Source of the DNA: Ostrinia nubilalis
Taxonomy: Eukaryota > Arthropoda > Insecta > Lepidoptera > Crambidae
DNA: 64,000 bases
Assembly (NCBI RefSeq): GCF_963855985.1
Contig: NC_087095.1
Span: 8,194,001 to 8,258,000, forward strand
Direction of reading: 5' to 3'
Positions 44,311-55,016 of the stretch are shown here, piece after piece. The first letter of the stretch is position 1; every line of letters starts with the position of its first letter. The translations under genes were made by a program, and so were the position numbers. The notes under the pieces are model-generated. The model was not told where the DNA came from. It saw only the letters and a list, made by a program, of their open reading frames with translations, and searched no databases.

Positions 44311-44550
44311 GTGTAGTAGGAGTGGGAGGCATTAAATGCATATCACCACCAAAAAAAGTAATTAATATCCTATATGCATATTAACGTAAGGGCCTAATTA
44401 TGATAAATCAAAAAGTTTAAAATGAAGTAAGGTTCAATGAGTTCAAAAGTTAAAACCAACAGTTTAGGGTAAGGGCTGAATTGTATTATTAAAAGGAATT
44501 TCCGTCCTTTAAATCATTTGTTTTTCCAAAAGTCATATTCAGACGACTAA

Positions 44551-44979
44551 GGCCTCAGCCTCGAACTTAGCGGGCAGCGGGGCGGCGGCGGCGGCGGCGC
44601 GGGAGCGGCAGGATCTTATGCGTAAAATCAAATGGACCGGTTCTCGAAAACAGCGGCGCGGCAGCGGGGCGGCAGCGGGCAACGAGCGGGCAGCGGCGAG
44701 GGAGCGGGCATCGAGCGGGGAGCGCACTCCTTCTTTTGCCCACAATAAATCGAGCGTTAGGAATAAATTTGAATCGAAATAAAATTGTCGCCGTTGTTCA
44801 GACATTTCGTTTGCGAATAAAAACAAATATCTCGACAACACAACCCCGAACACAACACTTCGCCGCTAAAGCGCCGCGCGAGCTGCCCGCTGGTTTCGAG
44901 AACGGGTCTGCGTTACCCGCCCCGCTCCCGCGCCGCCGCCGCCGCCGCCCCGCTGCCCGCTAAGTTCGAGGCTGAGGCC
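44551..44979. mobile_element. GC-rich MITE with CGG-repeat arms, TAA target duplication
   Basis: Inverted ends GGCCTCAGCCTCGAACTTAG then CGGGCAGCGGGGCGGCGG (and the reverse at 44915-44979) are flanked by TAA at 44548-44550 and 44980-44982. A second inner pair of arms (TTCTCGAAAACAGCGGCGCG against GGTTTCGAGAACGG) makes a double hairpin. The ends are about 80% GC against about 35% around them. Confidence 0.85.
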
Positions 44980-45131
44980 TAAAAATGTTTAAGGTAAGGG
45001 ACATTTTTTTAAAGATATCAACATTTCAAGTATACCAATCGATAGAGCCGAAAATTCTGAATGCGTTGGTATATATAACTCATTTTGGCCAAAATGTCCC
45101 TTACATTAATTGATACTTCCACCATCGTTAT

Positions 45132-47882
45132 ACTCCAGATTGATCAGTGCATTGTGGAGAAATAGGCATTTTGCACAAAATAATACTGTGTAAATCTTAA
45201 GAAAGTTACGTGTCAGTAGCATGTGGCAGCAAAAGATGCATTAATCAGACGTTGATGAAAGAATAACTAACTATACTTTTATATTTTTATTTATATTGAT
45301 CTCTATTACAATCGCTCCTTTCTTCACTGTAATCACTATCAATCCCATGGAAAGATGGTTTCAAATGATTTGCACGCTCAGAGCCGTTTGAAGTAAAGGG
45401 AGGCATTTTGGGAATTTAATTTGATTGTAGCTTTTGTCCTTTAAAGTTTAGGACGACAACAAAAGAGCAGTTTTGGAAGGGTAAAGATAGTATTTTCATT
45501 ATAATATTTACAAACAGCTATTTTCGGGAAGGTAATTTTACTGTCCTTTAAACTACCCATAGCCTGCGGCTTTGCTAAGCATAAATATCAATTTTCATAT
45601 TTTTTAACTTTAACTTTAGATTAATACGTTGCATGTAAGGGAAACTTTTATCTCCTGTTTCACGTCCTAAAATTTTTCTGTTCGTTAATAAATGTTACCT
45701 GTCTTTTCCCGAGCAAAATTAATTAAAATTGGTCCAGCGATTTAGGCGTATAAAATGTTCAGACAGACAAGAGGTATTTCGCACTTACGTAGAAAAATAT
45801 GCGTTAATTTATAACGCGATTTTGCAAAGGTTACGTATTTTATTTTGTTTAACATTTTTGGGATTATTTACAGCTATAGTACCTATGTATGTGTATTTAC
45901 CCAACTACGCCAGAACGAGGGTTATGTTTTCCGTTTGAGTAGTTAAGTAGGTACCTAGGTAAGTGTAGTATGGATACCATAACAATAGTTGTATACCTTA
46001 CGAGTATGCCAAAAAAATCTGGGTCTGCAAAGCGTTTACATCATTAAGTTTAAAAGTTGGCGCTCTCCTGGCGGTTTGTAGCGCGAACGAATGAGATTAC
46101 GCGTGGTGGGAAATAATTGCCTTACGAGCCAAGTGGTGAGACCGATCCGCTCATTTGTGTCATCGCTAATTATCGAGCCGTATTCAACTCACGTCATAAT
46201 TATTCCAGCCCTGAATGTCGGACTAATGAAAAGGTTTTAACTTCCAAAGAGAAAGTTTGCGCGTGCTGTGGCGTGTCCAATGCTCTTTTTTAGGATTCCG
46301 GACCAAAAATGGCGCAGAGGGAACCTTTATTAGGTCTGCTCGAATGCCTGATGAAGTTTTTTAACTTTTGGTGGATTCGATCTGGTATTCTCAAATGAGT
46401 ACCTGCCTATTAATATTAACCTGTTCCCGAATATGTGCATGAAACGTTAATTATTTAGTGCACGTGTTCCAAATAATAATCAAGAGGCGTTAACCACTTT
46501 TGGCACGAGACTGATGGCATGAGATTGATGCAAGAACCTAAAGTTATTCCCACATATCTAAATAAGGAACCCTTCAACGTATGCTTAGTCCAATCCCGAC
46601 TTTCCAGGTTTTTTTCATTAAACTCAGAATTCATAAAGCGATTTCAAGTTGGGAATTACCCAACGCCTAATTCAGTAAAATGAAAATGAGTTCGCGAAGG
46701 GGAATGAATTATTTTATCGCTCTAATGCTTTGACGTGCTCAAAATATTTGCGGAGTTATTGTTAATTGAAGTGGTAGATTGAGTGTTTTGAGGATTGTTA
46801 TAAATGCGATAAAAATAACGGCTCTGGTATACAGCAGGCTTGCGAGCAAAGTGAGCGCGAGATAATTTTCCATACAAATTCATTAAGTTCCTGTTTGGTT
46901 GAATTCTACTACTGAGACAAATCATTGGAAAAAGTTTGGCTCGAGTTTGAGGATCGTTTTATAATACGGGTCTCAATGTTTACCAAGTTTCGTTACGCTT
47001 CGAGAACGATAAAACAAGGCAAACAATGTTACATGTAAACACATTTTTCAGTTACAAAAAGAATAAAAGACAACTCTATCTCCATTCTGCATTGCATAAC
47101 CACGAACTCGCAAGTCAACGTTTGAAAACGTCAGTTCCTATACATTTCGTAAATAAACAATAGCACTGGATGCGATTTCTCCGTTATCCGGTCTCCGCTT
47201 CATAGGTAAATCAAATGCGGAACGGGAGACGGACGATTTGTCCCCGCGGTGGAAGCATCAATCGCGGGTTACCCGTCTATGTGTGGCGGTTAAGCCGGGG
47301 AAACTAGTGTTTGTCTGAACTGACCGATGTCGCTCGAAGCTGTGAATGGGACGATGAGAATTTTGATAAATACTGACTCCATACTATTTTTAAGTGTTCG
47401 TTGTATCGACTATACCTACTCATAAGATACAATAATCTTCTTGTTAGCTCCTAGGGGATTAAAATGTGAAGCAATGTCACCGTAAATGTCTTCCGATACT
47501 TACTGTCTTATTTAAATTTACTTCAGCACTTCCGATCTTTGATACTGCACGCAAATGTCTTGAGGCATGAGTATGTAATGTACTTACCTATGTTCGACCA
47601 ACTTGTCCCAGTTGTCTATCACTATTTTTCGTCGAGAATATTATTATGTTTCACATTGTACCTTACCTTATTAACTAAGCTAATCTGAATTTAATAAACG
47701 AGGTCTTTAACTTAACATCGTTGCGTCTAGTCTGGTCTGTTAATCTTAACTGGCGGTCCGGCAGCCAAAGTTTCGACACCAACGTAATGTAATTTGCTTA
47801 TACGAAATGTGCCAAATATGGACAAACTCTAAACTATTTATTGCTACTTTATATTACAAAAGAAAGTCTGATTACATTTATA
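45132..47882. other. Non-coding stretch, one repeat remnant and GC-richer blocks
   Basis: 45553-45770 resembles a worn Helitron or allied repeat (CTGCGGCTTTGC, AAAATTGGTCCAGCGATTTA, CAGACAGAC). 46020-46200 and 47150-47350 are CpG-containing, repeat-free blocks that could be regulatory. No frame is supported. Confidence 0.35.
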
Positions 47883-48398
47883 CACTCGACAGCAAATAAA
47901 TCGAACCACCCGCGACGCGAACTTTAAAGATTTTCTTTTGACACAATAATGGTGCCCCAACAATATTGGTGTTATTTGAAAGCCCAAAAAATATCCTTAA
48001 AGAAAAACACATTTAATTTCTTAATAAATGATTAACATATACCATAAATGTGACTTGAAAAAAGACCTCACTTTGGGCTCACTTCTGGGATCAATTAGAC
48101 CAAATTTTATGGTTATAAAACCAAATAATGATCACATGTGTCCTCTTTAACAGATGGATAGCGATTAATCCCAACTTTAACAGTTTTATAGCCATAAAAG
48201 TTGGCTCAAGCGTAACTATCTATTTTTGAAGAAGTGACTGGATCCTTCTAAAGAAACATTTTTGGGGTAAAAACCTTTCCTATAATGAAATGAAGTTTAG
48301 AACTAGGCTTTTGAATGGTACCAATATTGGTGTGAAGTGGGGATGCATACGTTTGAAAGTGCTTGTCGCGGGTGGTGCGATTTATTTGCTGTCGAGTG
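47883..48398. mobile_element. Tc1/mariner-type MITE with TA target duplication
   Basis: The 516-bp element has inverted ends CACTCGACAGCAAATAAATC and the reverse, extending with one mismatch through ACCACCCGCGAC, flanked by TA (47881-47882 and 48399-48400). Symmetry continues inside (TTTTATGGTTATAAAACC against TTTTATAGCCATAAAAG), so the whole element is one long imperfect hairpin. No transposase. Confidence 0.82.
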
Positions 48399-48657
48399 TA
48401 GTTATTTACAAGTATTTAGAACAACGCAAAAATTCCATAAAATCTCAAAAAATATTCGAGCAAATGTTTTTGAGAGACGTTTCAGAAATTATCTAAATTA
48501 ACAATCGAACCGCGACGTATATGATGTTACCGTATTCTGTATATGATGTTGAGGTTATCAATATGGATTCCTGTCACCACGCCGGCTTGTTGTGACAGCT
48601 TGAAATTCCAAATAATAATAATAATATGTACTATGTGTAGGTAGGTACCAGTAATGA

Positions 48658-48867
48658 TCACGCAACTGTCCTGTCATTATTTTGCAGTTTCGTTAATGAG
48701 GTTTTAACGAACTTGTCATTATCTGCTTCAGCCACATCTTTAATTAATGCCTTAATAATCTGGCACACAGCCAGTATGACAGTGAACTGGAGATACATTA
48801 AAGTATTTGACAGTAGTTGCATTTCGTTCACGCCACGTTGCCCTTCTTCGTTATTTGCCAAGGTCAT
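48658..48867 (-). CDS. Possible small protein, unknown function
   Basis: A 69-codon ATG frame with an acidic/polar start (NNEEGQRGVNEM), a hydrophobic segment long enough for one membrane pass (LMYLQFTVILAVCQIIKALI) and a lysine-rich end. Codon choice looks more gene-like (GTG GCT GAA GCA GAT) than in neighbouring chance frames. No recognised family, no visible promoter or poly-A signal, and no flanking splice pair I trust. It could be a repeat relic or chance. Confidence 0.22.
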   Translation of the reverse strand: MTLANNEEGQRGVNEMQLLSNTLMYLQFTVILAVCQIIKALIKDVAEADNDKFVKTSLTKLQNNDRTVA

Positions 48868-49189
48868 AAGTGTAATTCACACTAAGATGAGAACGTGTTA
48901 TCGATGGATATGTAGCTTTAATTATGCATTATCATACTAAAATGATAATTAACTGTCTTTGTTTGAAAAATATTCAAGTTCTTACTTTGGGAAATATAAC
49001 TACAAAATGTAGGCACTGTATTTAATATTGAGAGTTAACTAATCGTTTCTGCTACCTGTAATTAGTTCTTTAGTAGGTAATCAATTTACTCGTAGACATT
49101 TTCATAACAAGAAAAAACCTCATTACAAACAATTAACATCAAAGAAGGATGGTTGATGTAATGTTAAAACTTTCAGGGCTACATAAAGT

Positions 49190-49380
49190 CAGTTCATAAG
49201 CTGGCCATCAGGCGGCTGGGCCACAGAAAAATAAGTTTAATAGACACCACATTATACAAAATTCCTTTAGAAGAACATTGTAAGAACGTGACACGTAACA
49301 TCCACCTTAAATGAACGAATGACACGCTATCGCCATAAAGTGGCTCCCCTTTCTGTGTTGTACAGACTATACTTTGGAGA
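49190..49380 (+). pseudogene. Possible decayed CR1/Jockey-like C-terminal fragment
   Basis: One plus-strand frame gives KLAIRRLGHRKISLIDTTL and another SVLYRLYFGEC, which resemble the post-RT region of such polymerases (LSVFYRxYxGEC). Several frameshifts; low certainty. Confidence 0.3.
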
Positions 49381-50230
49381 ATGTACGAAAGAATAACATA
49401 TTTTTTATTATATCTACGCTACGTATTCTCAAAAAGCCAAGCTGAGACCTACTTAACGATACTTTTGTCTAAATACACCAAGCTGCCTCTATGTACAAAA
49501 TTCTTTCTCATCTATTATCTTTTAGATCAGAATAGTTTGTCCTGGGTTGTCGAAACATTTGTTTGGGCAAGCTTGGCCACCTTGGACCACCTTGCAGCCT
49601 GTGGGCTTCCTCTACTCTTACTATTTTTGGCAGTGCTAAAACCTGTTTTAGGACATGGTCTTCGGGGCGTCTCATGACCATTGACCATGACCGAACCATC
49701 GTAGGCGCCCTTCTTGAGTTTTTTTTGCTATAAGCGCGACCTTGAAACTTCCTCTGATGATCGTTTCGCACTTTCAAACAGTCAAATCAAAGCAATTTTC
49801 TGTAAATAGCAATTTAATAAAAGGTGTGGCATCTATTAAGTAAAGTTGTCTCCGAGTAGGAGCCATAATTGTCTTGTTATTGCACTCATCAGACCAAGCT
49901 GCGCACTTTAATATTAGACGAGAATACTCTCAATTTGCCTGCTTGATGATACTTTCAAAATGGCGTTGGTCTCGACTTTTAATTTGCTGTTCAGATAACA
50001 TTTTATTTGAATTTATGGGGCTTTGGTTTTCTGAAATTTGTAACCGTTGGATTATCTACTCAATTAATAGCGTAATTATAGATTTTATTTCTTGTTTGAA
50101 TAGTATGGTGATAGTTTTATTACTTGTTTAAAGTGACATTTAAAATACTAATACTAGTTATTTATGAAAATCTGTGAGGCTAAGTTGTCAATATTAAAAG
50201 TCTCTCACACTCACTCTCTTTCAGTAATAT
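49381..50230. other. Non-coding stretch
   Basis: AT-rich; frames present on both strands have no family motif. Nothing recognised. Confidence 0.45.
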
Positions 50231-50275
50231 AATAATGGTAATACTCGTAGAAGTACTACGAGTATTACCATTATT
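50231..50275. repeat. Perfect 20-bp hairpin
   Basis: Arms 50231-50250 and 50256-50275 (AATAATGGTAATACTCGTAG and its reverse) have no mismatch and a 5-base loop AAGTA. Confidence 0.9.
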
Positions 50276-50827
50276 TCAATTTCCATTTAGGTTTTCCCAT
50301 AACTCACACAAAAATAACGATCAATCCAACCAACATTCAAATGTTTTCTTATTACCTACCTCGAGATTTGCAATTTTTTCGCGTCCATAAGCAATTATTG
50401 TAAATTTTCAATTACTTATTTCTTTTGCGATGTTCTTGAAAAATACTGAATATCTCGCCGTTTTCCCTTTTTGTGATTTGGATTAGGAACGACCGACATT
50501 GGTTTAAAACATTGATTCATATTCCTCCAACAGGATTTACTTGTCGTTTTCAACTTTTTCGTTTCGTTTGTTACATATTTTTCCAATACTTTATACCCTG
50601 GATTTTTCCTTGTAATTGAGATTACATTTACCTAATATCTCTATTCTCTCACAAAGCAAATCCTAACAATAAAAACGTTAACATACTTTTTTAGACGTTC
50701 ACTTTATTAGAAGGTTCCACTTCATTGGAGACTTATTTATGTCTGTCCACATTTCATGATGAGCGATGATTGTATCAATCTTAGTTGAGTGATGTGATAA
50801 AATCTATTCTGAAGTACCTACATGCTC
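50276..50827. other. Non-coding stretch
   Basis: AT-rich, featureless by eye. Confidence 0.5.
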
Positions 50828-51260
50828 TGGGGGCACGGCAGTGCCCCCACCAAGTCGAGCACGGCCGTACCATCCTTTTCTCGAAGCAATTCAGGCCATT
50901 TTCGACCGCCTGTAACTTCGTTGTGGATAAAACTAGAAGGCTGAATTTTCATTAGCTATGCAGGCATTGTAAAGACACGGTATATTTAAAATTTCATTCA
51001 ATTTGAACCAGTAGTTTAAGAATTATAACGGGTCAAAGTTAGTTAATTTTGTCACTCACTGACTCACTGACTGACTGACTGACTCACCGATCATCAAAAT
51101 GCTAAGGCACTTCTAGCAGACCTAGAAGCTTCAAATTTGGAATATAAGTAGTGTTTGGTGTATGAATCAAGGAAAAACTAAAATATTTGGGGGCACGGTA
51201 GTGCAACCGCCAAGTCGAGTAAAATTTTTCAATTTCGGTCCAGTTTTCTAGATAGGTACA
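50828..51260. repeat. Interspersed repeat with GGGGGCAC hairpin, two partial units
   Basis: GGGGGCACGGCAGTGCCCCC at 50829-50848 is an 8-base stem with a 4-base loop, followed by ACCAAGTCGAG. A second unit, GGGGGCACGGTAGTGC then CGCCAAGTCGAG, is at 51190. Between them is a GACT microsatellite (about 51054-51084). Class unknown. Confidence 0.55.
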
Positions 51261-51296
51261 TAACTGCTGTCTACAAAATACAAAAAGAAATGAGAT

Positions 51297-51595
51297 CCCA
51301 TCAAAAACAATACTTGTCAAAAAAACCAAGTCTCGCAACTCAGTTGTTCTACGGTAAAAAGTTGTGAGATCCATGTAATACCAAGTCCAGGCCAGGAAAT
51401 CTTTAACGTTTTACGTGAAAACACGTGTAAATTAAATTATTTAGTGCGATGCCGCGATGGCCAAGTCAATAATTTATGTAAAACGTTAAAGATTTCCTGG
51501 CCTGGACTTGGTATTACATGGATCTCACAACTTTTTACCGTAGAACAACTGAGTTGCGAGACTTGGTTTTTTTGACAAGTATTGTTTTTGATGGG
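51297..51595. repeat. Perfect 118-bp inverted repeat with 63-base loop
   Basis: Arms 51297-51414 and 51478-51595 are exact reverse complements, position by position. The loop (51415-51477) contains AACACGTGT and GATGCCGCGATGGCC. No terminal motif of a known MITE class and no target duplication is visible, so it may be a recent inverted duplication. A transcript across it would fold into a long duplex. Confidence 0.93.
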
Positions 51596-51699
51596 TCTTA
51601 TTCACAGCTTAGAACATAGGTACAGATGTTCCACTCAGTTTATTTAGGGTGGTACTTGCGTTAAAAATCTAAAAGTTACAAATAAGTCCGCATCGAGGA

Positions 51700-53991
51700 A
51701 TCCCAAGTAACACAAAACACAATTATAAGAAGCGTACAACAGCATGAACCTACGTGCAGAGCAGTATATGAGCAGCATATGTAGCACTATATCAGCCGTA
51801 TAAAAGTCTATATGTGTCTTGTAAGCGCAATTTGGGCCCCAAATAATACGGCTTTGAGCATTATTAAATATTATTAGTGCTGCTAACCAGCGCTTATAAT
51901 GTTATTGAAGACAGACATTAGTAAAGTTGTTAGACAGCATATTCTAATGTAAAAAGCATTTTATTAGATGTTAGTACAGCTTTGAAACAGCTTTCAGAAT
52001 TACAATGCCAAAGTTACGTTTTATTCTAAGGCTGAACGTTTTATTTTGTTTGTTTGAAAGTATTCGAAAAAACTTATCGCATTTTATTGTCCGATTTGAT
52101 TATTTTTCGTTTAGAGTATTGCAGTGCAATGGTGTTGTGAGGAGATGTTTTAATGTCTTTATTTAAAATAATTTATCATAAGGTAAGTATCATATTTTTT
52201 TGTTTCAAGAATGAAAATGAGCTGGGAGTATTAGTCTTATGTGAAAATATATATATGTTTGTGGTTTATAATTCACGCGCCCTCACAGAAATCCTTTTTT
52301 TAATAAAATAGGGACAAATTTAGAATCGACATATGACACTTTTTGTGATTTTTTTAACGATTTGATTAATTTTAACTTATAAAATTGCTTCTATCGATAC
52401 TCCGCTTGTAAGAAAAGGATAATAAGTAGTATTTCATGCATATGTGTATTATAATTTTATTTTCTATGTTAGAGAAAACAGAAAGCAAATGGCGTCAGAT
52501 AATATTAATGTTTTAAACTTTCAACTAGTGTCTTTTAATGTTGTCAGTCTTATTATAATAAAAAGAAAATGGTTAAGTCATTCAACCTACATATAAAATA
52601 TCTAAGTGATATCTTTAGCATTACTGTAACACTTTTTAGGTATGTTATAATGTTCATTAGGTTTAAACGTCATAAAAATGGATTGCTTTAGTGTTAATCA
52701 GGGTACCGAAACAATAATTTAGAATCCTTTAATCACGTCATGATCCCCTACTCCACGTCTTTCAATTTTATCTGTCTCCAATTAGGTAGGTACCTAGTTT
52801 GACAAGTGTTAAGTATAAAATCATTATCACTACAAATGTAATTTGTAATGAAACACGATATAGCTACCTATCTTATTTTTCGCTCATTGTAATAGTAATA
52901 ATTTAAAGGAACTTTTTGTAACTAGTTAGTAGTGTTGCTGTAGTCGTTTTTTTAAGGGTATGCGTTATACGGGTAATTATTTAGAATTCAGGTAACTACT
53001 TCTCTATTAAGTCATAAATAAGCTTATTTGTTTTTTTTCAGATGCCTTTTAAAATAGTGCAAACGACCGAAAGGGATGAAGGAATGTTCTACGGAACTTC
53101 TTGACTCACACAACAACCGATTGTACTGTATTTTGTGTATGAGGTGTATAATTTTTTGGAACACGTTTTGCATTTCTTAAACCAAATATAAAGTTTGAAT
53201 ATTCCGTCTTTATCTTTCTCTTTACTCCACCTGTTCTCTTAGGCTGAGTTGCACCACCTAACTTTGACCGTAACTATGACGATAACCGATGTTTTTTGTA
53301 TGGGGTTTGACAGATTTTTGACGTTTGTTAAAGTAAGTTGGTGCAACCCGGCCTTAAGTTTTTTCCACTGTTTATTCATGTCAATAACGTGACACGTTCG
53401 ACATAAATTTTCTAATGAATATACAGGACCTACTAACGCACAAATGAATATAATCATACGGCTCGTGGTTTTATGGCCAAATTATGACCTAAAGTAATAA
53501 AATATTTTTTTTATTTATCTAAATAGTGCTAAAAGCTTTAAAGTAACAATAAAATAAGAAGATAACAGAGCTAAAACTTTAGTAAATGTTTGGCTAATGC
53601 TGAGCAGTAAATAAGCATAAGAAAAGATCATAAAAATGCGTTCAATCTGTAAAATGTGTTAATATATCTGAATGCACTATAGAATATTTCGACAACGTTT
53701 ATTTAATGCATTAGGTTTTCTTATTTACTAATATACGGTTTTAACCTTTGTGTTAGTGTAAATGCTGTTAAAGGTGCTGTATATTAAAAGTAATTAATGT
53801 TTTAGTATGATTATAAGCCAATTAACTTAATTTTTTTAGACCATATAATAGCTTCATGCATTGTAAATTTTACCGCATTCTACTCAAAAGCATTTAAACT
53901 AAGTCAAAACTGATTTAAAGTGATAGTCTGACTTTAAAACGTAAATCAATCTTAACTTCAGTGAATATACAGATTGCGTGTTACTTGGGAT
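51700..53991. mobile_element. 2.3-kb DNA element with ATCCCAAGTAACAC ends
   Basis: Perfect 14-base inverted ends (51700-51713 and 53978-53991). The left subterminal zone carries repeated AGCAGTATA/AGCAGCATA and CTATA motifs and GCAATTTGGGCCCCAAAT, and a related zone occurs at 62217. No long frame is present, so it is non-autonomous. A GGCTG/GCACC MITE at 53239 is nested inside. No target duplication could be read with confidence. Confidence 0.6.
53239..53357. mobile_element. MITE, GGCTG/GCACC family, nested
   Basis: 119 bp with ends TTAGGCTGAGTTGCACCACC and TTGGTGCAACCCGGCCTTAA. Closest in its interior to the copy at 27025. Confidence 0.78.
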
Positions 53992-54626
53992 ACCCCTACC
54001 TAGACCATAGTTTGTATAGCTGAAATTATTCTGAGTTTTCATTCTTACCACTACATAAAACTGTGTTCACTCGTAATATGGTAATACTTAAATGGATTTT
54101 GAATGACGTGTGTCCTTAAAAAATAGTAAACATCTTAAAATAAACAACCGTTCGCGTACAAACACGAGTGCCAAAATTGACTCCATATCAGCTGCGTGTA
54201 TCTACACTGCGGCAAAGTTTCTCGTTCCTGGATCGTCATAAGGGTCCCCATTGGGGCATGCTGCGTGAAATATGGGCTAATAAATTACTGTATTATCGGA
54301 CAGAGTCGATTCTGCGCGGCCGCTTTCGGCCAGTTCATTAAAGTTGTAAAGGCGCCCCGTGTGGTCGCAACATGTACCAAAATCTTGTATCTGGTCAAAC
54401 TTTGGCAATAAATTTGGAAATGTCAGCAGGATAATTTAATTACTAACATTTTGTTATGTACTCGTATTATAGAGCACCAGCCCTTGTCCGTAACCCCAAT
54501 TCTCAGAATCGTACATTTAGAAATAAAGAAGTAGTCCTATTTCTGGTATAGTTTAATATTCTGAAGTACAACTCAAATGTACAGACTTAGGTAAGAAATA
54601 GACTGAAACTTCTGTCTTTGTTTCAG
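53992..54626. other. Non-coding stretch with GC-richer block
   Basis: 54160-54420 (AAGGGTCCCCATTGGGGCAT, GCGGCCGCTTTCGGCC, GGCGCCCCGTGTGGTCGC) stands out by GC and CpG content and lacks repeat ends. It could be a conserved regulatory block. Confidence 0.35.
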
Positions 54627-54672
54627 ATACAATCAGGAAAACTACACGGGCTTCGTAAAAGTTGGCAAGTAA
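54627..54672 (+). other. Candidate terminal coding exon (weak)
   Basis: After CTTCTGTCTTTGTTTCAG an open frame of phase 2 encodes YNQENYTGFVKVGK and stops at TAA (54670-54672). The run is too short to be more than suggestive, no poly-A signal is close, and no upstream exon was found. The protein is not recognised. Confidence 0.25.
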
Positions 54673-54741
54673 TTTTTGATTCCAAAATACCAAAAGTATT
54701 TGTTGTAGGGATAGAGAATATTGATGCCGACCGAAAAATAT

Positions 54742-55016
54742 GTATATGTTACGGTTAATGTGATAAATTGAAAATTATGAACAATAACCGGTTATTATGA
54801 ATAATTACCACTAACATAATGTTTTGATTTAAAGTGAAAAATAGGCTAAGGTGCGGCGGGGGTGGCCCTTGGGCCACCCCTAAGCCGCCTATTTAGTTTT
54901 ATACACACATAAATGACCTCACATTAATCACATTTACCAAACCATGAGGTAATTATTCATAATAACTGGCGATTATTCATAATTTTCACATTTATCACAT
55001 TGACCGTAGCATATAC
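54742..55016. mobile_element. Palindromic MITE with TTATGAATAA motifs
   Basis: Inverted ends of about 75 bases, TATATGYTACGGTYAATGTG then ATAAA and GAAAATTATGAA, lie at 54742-54810 and 54945-55016. The centre has a strong GC hairpin, GGGTGGCCCTTGGGCCACCC. The TTATTCATAA motif is also typical of the Harbinger ends at 2171 and 4027, but the outer ends differ. Confidence 0.72.

Larger units (their letters stand above)
42365..45127. mobile_element. Composite DNA element with TTAT target duplication
   Basis: Inverted ends of about 30 bases, CGATGGTGGAARTATCAATT followed by TGTAAGGGACA, lie at 42365-42396 and 45096-45127, flanked by TTAT (42361-42364 and 45128-45131). The TAAGGGACAT motif recurs inverted at about 42570 and direct at about 44993. 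Inside are the RTE copy 42930-44250 and the GC-rich MITE 44551-44979, so the host element was about 1 kb before those insertions. No transposase frame; class unknown. Confidence 0.6.

Noticed and set aside
44539..44963. Ala/Arg-rich proteins of 75-104 residues on both strands
   Set aside because: Translations of the GC-rich MITE arms (GGC/GCG repeats); no gene signal.
49508..49777. 89-codon minus-strand frame
   Set aside because: No motif, and opposite to a probable decayed retroposon; chance frame.
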